NCBI GenBank assembly: GCA_947566645.1
Contig: CANOKL010000008.1
Span: forward strand, 44,372-108,371
DNA: 64,000 bases
Reading direction: 5' to 3'
From: an uncultured Lachnospiraceae bacterium
GTDB lineage: Bacteria; Bacillota; Clostridia; Lachnospirales; Lachnospiraceae
Part shown: positions 60,979 to 64,000 of the stretch, piece by piece
Layout: every line of letters starts with the position of its first letter
Numbering within the stretch: position 1 is the stretch's first letter
Position numbers and translations under genes: made by a program
The notes under the pieces: generated by a model
What the model was told of the DNA's origin: nothing
What the model saw: only the letters and a program-made list of their open reading frames with translations
Databases searched by the model: none

Positions 60979-61824
60979 TTACCCCAATAATTCATATTCA
61001 AAAGAAGCCCTGTCCGTCGCAAAAGAAAAGATAGGGTATTCTCTTTTCCGGAATCTGTAAAATGCCCGGCAGGCCGCACTCTCGTGAATCGTCCTTACCA
61101 TATCCCCATTAGCCGGAGCATTCAGAGGGCTTCTGACCTTTTCTAACAGCCTGGCCTCTAATTCCAGATTTCCCTGCACAATCCGAAGCCTCCCGTCCCG
61201 AACCTGCACCGCTTTTGCCCCCAGATAAGTTGCCAGCCGGTATTCTCTTCCCTTCCATAGCACAACACCAATGACGCCCCGAAAATGAAAGCCGGCAGCC
61301 GGGACATCTGCCACAGCCAGCATCAGCGAGCCTCCCGGAAAGCTGCATTGTGTCCACGCATATTCCCTGGGAAAAGAATGTCCTTCGTCTCCTTCCCAGT
61401 ATCCCACTGCATTCTGAAACAAATACTTCTGCCCGTTCACCTTCATCCTTCCATAGAGCAAATGCCGCATACTCCGCACACTATGCCGGCATTCCAGGAA
61501 AGGAAATATGGAAAACGGCCCCATGATGTCATATTTCAAAGGAAAAAGGGGGCCAAACCTCAATTCTCCGCTTATATCCAGCTCCGGCGTATGTACTGCC
61601 AGAAGAATCCCCCTCTCTCCAAACCGACTCTTTCCGATCCAAATATCCTTTCCTGTCCAGTGGAATGCCGCAGCAGGATAATCAACGTTCCACGCATGAT
61701 TCTCCGTAATGACCTGAATGGAACAAGATTTCTTTTGACCTGATTTGTGAACCGCAGGGATGATTGACAAGGTCTGGGTTTCCGACTGGCATTTAAAATA
61801 CCAGCCATAAAAATAATTGCGCAT
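60979..61824 (-). CDS. Tocopherol cyclase family protein
   Basis: A 281-residue protein of the tocopherol cyclase-like (PF14249) group; in anaerobes the true substrate is unknown and tocopherol synthesis is not expected. It starts MRNYFYGWYFK (family start YF.GWYFK) and has ..GPFSIFPFLECRHSV, GYWEGDEGHSFPREYAWTQC and SLMLAVADVP, strands of a lipocalin-like barrel. GGAGG is nine bases before ATG 61824. It is intact, unlike its neighbours. Confidence 0.8.
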   Translation of the reverse strand: MRNYFYGWYFKCQSETQTLSIIPAVHKSGQKKSCSIQVITENHAWNVDYPAAAFHWTGKDIWIGKSRFGERGILLAVHTPELDISGELRFGPLFPLKYDIMGPFSIFPFLECRHSVRSMRHLLYGRMKVNGQKYLFQNAVGYWEGDEGHSFPREYAWTQCSFPGGSLMLAVADVPAAGFHFRGVIGVVLWKGREYRLATYLGAKAVQVRDGRLRIVQGNLELEARLLEKVRSPLNAPANGDMVRTIHESAACRAFYRFRKREYPIFSFATDRASFEYELLG

Positions 61825-61910
61825 ATCTTCTGCCCTCCAAAGAAAGATACTCTTATTTTTCCACAAATGGCTTTCATTTATGCGCAGCTCCCCTGCTTTC
61901 TGTGCCCAAT

Positions 61911-62945
61911 CTATAATCTCATTAATTTCCCATTGGCAAAATAATAGATATCTTCTTTTTTATATCCATACCGGGAATCCGGAATACTGATATGCGGTTC
62001 AAAGGTAAACATTGTAACATCTGATAATCTTTTCCGATTTCCTTTTTCTATATATATTCTGTCATTTTTATTTTTTTCAATGGAATGTCCCAGGTTTCCG
62101 AGAAAATCCAGGTTTAAAGTTCTTGCATAATCTCCCCAAATACCATTTCTCTGGGGACTCAGATCAATGGTGATAATGTCATTTTCCCGTATCACTCTGT
62201 CTGCTACTTTGTAATCCTTTCCTGATACAGAAAGGGCCGTCTCATCTCCGGCAAAAACAAACGCGCCGACATCCCAATACCAAAATGAATCCGTACCATT
62301 TCCCAGCAAATAATTTTCCAGCAATTCCTTGATATCCGACAGGCTCATTCCAACTTCAATCGTATCTGCCGCATATTTTATGGCAGAACGATTCAGATCC
62401 TGCATGGAAGAATATAACTCAAGAGTTTCCTCTGTCACGCCATATCCATTGAATACATTCTGTTTTGATGGAGCCCAACGTTCCCCCCTGCCGGAAAGTA
62501 CAGCTCTCCATACTTGCGCTTCCTTCAGCAGACATTCTATTAATTCTTGCTTGCCTGCTGTGTAACTCCTTCGGTCATCTGGAAATTGTAATGCCAGTTT
62601 TTTCTTACAATCATCATATAACATTGCTTTATCAGGATGACAGTTCAAATAATCTCGAAAATTGATATAGTTATTCCATTCTGCTCCATTCCATTTGACT
62701 ACATGGATATGATGCGTACGCGTATCTTTTTCAAAATCACCCATTGCAAATAACAGTTGTCCTTCAACATCTTCGCCGTGAAAAACAAAATCATGCTGCT
62801 TTAACAGTTCCATATAGGGTACAATATCGTTCAGATCACGGACGCCAATCACAATATCAATAATTGGTTTTGCATAAATTGAATCAATCGCAGTGCTTCC
62901 GACATGTTGAATATCAACAGCGGCATTTTCTAAAAGTAAGTTGTT
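61911..62945 (-). pseudogene. GrpB-M24 peptidase-like fusion, 5' truncated
   Basis: An open frame of 344 codons without an ATG start: it begins after a TGA (62946-62948) and reads LLLENAAVDIQHVGSTAIDS, KPIIDIVIGVRDLND, the middle of a GrpB/UPF0157 domain lacking its first 25 or so residues. After about residue 150 an M24 aminopeptidase-like part follows (IEVGMSLSDIKELLENYL, ITIDLSPQRNGIWGDYARTL, FTFEPH); its ligand His region is degenerate. The GTG at 62852 could start a shortened product. A fusion of GrpB and M24-like parts is unusual. The break lies against a second truncated gene. Confidence 0.6.
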
Positions 62946-62952
62946 TCATTTA

Positions 62953-63348
62953 CTACTTATTCAAAACAGATTGAATCCACTGAATTCTTCTCTGCATGGC
63001 TTTTTCTACAATTCTGCTTTCAAGCACTGTTTCATAGCCATGACACGCACCCTTCACTTCATAAAGCTCTGTAAAAACGCCTTCTGCCCGCAATCTTTCT
63101 GCAAAGGCAATCCCTTCGTCACGAAGGCAGTCAAACTCAGCCACTTCCATATACACATTTGGAAAATGTTCCAATGATTCTGCTTCTATAGGCGACACAT
63201 ATTGAATTTGTTTTATCTCTTGATTTTCTAAATATGCCTTCCAGAACATTTTTGTCAACGTTGCATCCCAAACAGGCGTATCCGTATATTTCTTCATAGA
63301 TTCCGTTATCATACGCCTGTCTGTAACCGGATATATCAGTTTTCCCAT
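62953..63348 (-). pseudogene. Alpha/beta hydrolase, C-terminal fragment
   Basis: A 131-residue remnant of an acetyl-esterase/lipase-like alpha/beta hydrolase: LIYPVTDRRMITESM, VYMEVAEFDCLRDEGIAFAERL (catalytic Asp region) and KGACHGYE (catalytic His). The oxyanion HGG and nucleophile GxSxG regions are missing, so it cannot be active. The frame now starts inside the end of the GNAT gene (overlap 63336-63348), suggesting a deletion joined the two. Confidence 0.75.
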
Positions 63349-63851
63349 TCTTCACGCTTTATGGCATATGCATATGAAATCCCATTCTTTTCATCGGGAT
63401 ATTCTTTTACTTTCCTCATACCGATTGCAATGGCAGTAGAATATGAACCAATATTTGTATATTTCATGTAAGAATATAGACAATCGTATTCTGTATTCAT
63501 AAATGCCCAATCTCTGACCGCGCCTGCGGCCTCACTTCCAAAACCTTTCCTCCAATGGTTTTTATGAATGTGATACCCTATTTCAGGCAGGAATTCTCCA
63601 TCAATATTCTGTATTGTCAGCCCGCAGTCGCCGATAAATTCACCCGTTTCTCTTAAAACAACAGCCCACAGACCGAATCCATATTCCTTGTAATTCTGGA
63701 GATTCCATTCAATCCATTTCATAGTACGTTTTTTATCAAAAGGATTAGGATAATGCTGCATGGTTTCTGCGTCTGACATTATTTCATATAACGCATTGAA
63801 ATCTTGTAAGGTATATTCTCTTAGAATCATTCTTTCTGTTTCAATAATCAT
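63336..63851 (-). CDS. GNAT family N-acetyltransferase (RimJ/RimL-like)
   Basis: Acetyl-CoA-dependent acetyltransferase of 171 residues, substrate unknown. It starts MIIETERMILREYTLQDFNAL, with GFGLWAVVLRETGEFIGDCGL, EIGYHIHKNHWRKGFGSEAA (acetyl-CoA loop R/K-x2-G-x-G/A) and an ending YAIKREEWEN. No strong ribosome site: GGGAAA lies about ten bases upstream of ATG 63851. The stop overlaps the start of the truncated hydrolase frame. Confidence 0.85.
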   Translation of the reverse strand: MIIETERMILREYTLQDFNALYEIMSDAETMQHYPNPFDKKRTMKWIEWNLQNYKEYGFGLWAVVLRETGEFIGDCGLTIQNIDGEFLPEIGYHIHKNHWRKGFGSEAAGAVRDWAFMNTEYDCLYSYMKYTNIGSYSTAIAIGMRKVKEYPDEKNGISYAYAIKREEWEN

Positions 63852-63929
63852 ATTTTCCCTTTCCTAAATTCTGATTTTCCAGCATGTCAACTGGATTTTT
63901 AGTGTTCTCTTTCTATTTCCAAATCAGTT

Positions 63930-64000
63930 TTATAAAATCTCGATTAGTCCCAAAGCTTTTCCAAAAGATATGAAAATATCAGGCGCAATACTCTGTGCAT
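63930..64000 (-). CDS. C-terminal end of a gene cut by the right edge
   Basis: The minus-strand frame entering from the right edge reads AQSIAPDIFISFGKALGLIE and ends IL-stop at 63930. Only 22 residues are visible, so no family is assigned. It could also be a chance frame. The gap 63852-63929 holds no recognisable site. Confidence 0.3.
   Translation of the reverse strand, partial: AQSIAPDIFISFGKALGLIEIL

Noticed and set aside
60837..61079. 80-codon minus-strand frame overlapping the tocopherol cyclase-like gene
   Set aside because: Overlaps a better-supported gene in another frame and includes its downstream hairpin; no ribosome site.
61911..62852. The 313-codon frame as a normal intact M24 gene
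   Set aside because: The GrpB reading continues in frame upstream of the GTG without an ATG, so the 5' end is truncated; listed as a pseudogene instead.
58810..63851. Prophage
   Set aside because: No capsid, terminase, portal or lysis genes; only an integrase tail and accessory genes.

Overview
The window looks like a chromosomal segment of an anaerobic, spore-forming gut Firmicute, most likely Lachnospiraceae (Clostridium cluster XIVa). This is inferred from the spore genes (spoIIP, gpr, spoIVA), the Firmicute set yicC-gmk-rpoZ and dgt-dnaG-rpoD-trmK-nif3, an Asp carbamoyltransferase with a separate regulatory chain, and a GGGtGRT/NifU-like pair. The genus cannot be fixed from sequence alone. 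Most of the window is ordinary core genome read mainly on the minus strand; no complete prophage, complete insertion sequence or CRISPR array was seen.

Layout. 0-3.9 kb: start of a type II topoisomerase B subunit, spoIIP and gpr, divergent from rpsT. 4-5.7 kb: ilvC and ilvN. 5.9-7.1 kb: cation/proton antiporter. 7.1-9.3 kb: YolD-like protein and a Y-family polymerase behind a promoter carrying a LexA-type box. 9.35-10.6 kb: a putative PBECR4-type nuclease gene with a tiny downstream gene and an upstream promoter-RNA-terminator unit. 10.7-12.6 kb: GGGtGRT and NifU-like pair with a cloverleaf-like element between them. 12.8-17.7 kb: yicC-gmk-rpoZ-rimO-pgsA-cinA operon, divergent from rqcH. 19.7-22.7 kb: pheA, DUF815 ATPase and an unknown partner. 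23.3-24.8 kb: pyrB-pyrI. 24.9-25.3 kb: RNase P RNA inside an inverted-repeat frame. 25.3-32.4 kb: rnhA, a MoaB-like gene, spoIVA, gpsA, plsY, der and a PDZ/radical-SAM gene. 32.6-33.8 kb: prs. 34.3-41.3 kb: a leuB-ilvD-ilvB-serC-serA amino-acid block. 41.3-47.5 kb: deoD, a VOC protein, yajC, tgt, an L,D-transpeptidase and aroC. 47.6-56.3 kb: a DUF4143 ATPase, nucleoside kinase, and the nif3-trmK-rpoD-dnaG-dgt block. 56.5-58 kb: polyphosphate:AMP phosphotransferase. 58.2 kb onward: a tRNA-Leu followed by an accessory, partly decayed region.

The most interesting parts are accessory. At 58.7-59.9 kb a strong promoter drives a short RNA that ends in a terminator 22 bases before an Abi_2-type HEPN ribonuclease gene, whose product also carries a C-terminal Cys/His zinc-ribbon-like tail. 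At 9.4-10.6 kb a similar arrangement (promoter, roughly 180-nt structured RNA, terminator-like hairpin) precedes the putative PBECR4-type nuclease. Both look like RNA-controlled toxin or phage-defence units.

Three repeat systems mark the intergenic DNA: five copies of a GC-rich palindrome (GGGACGGGGCATTTTT plus its complement), five copies of a second palindromic repeat with core TTCACYGTTAATTAYGCAA, and a single 181-bp element with 26-bp perfect inverted ends. The first repeat supplies the last codons and stop of three unrelated genes, so that their products all end in GTGHF. The region after 58 kb holds remnants of a transposase, a tyrosine recombinase, a Fib_succ_major-like domain protein, a GrpB-M24 fusion and an alpha/beta hydrolase, as expected of an old island next to a tRNA gene.
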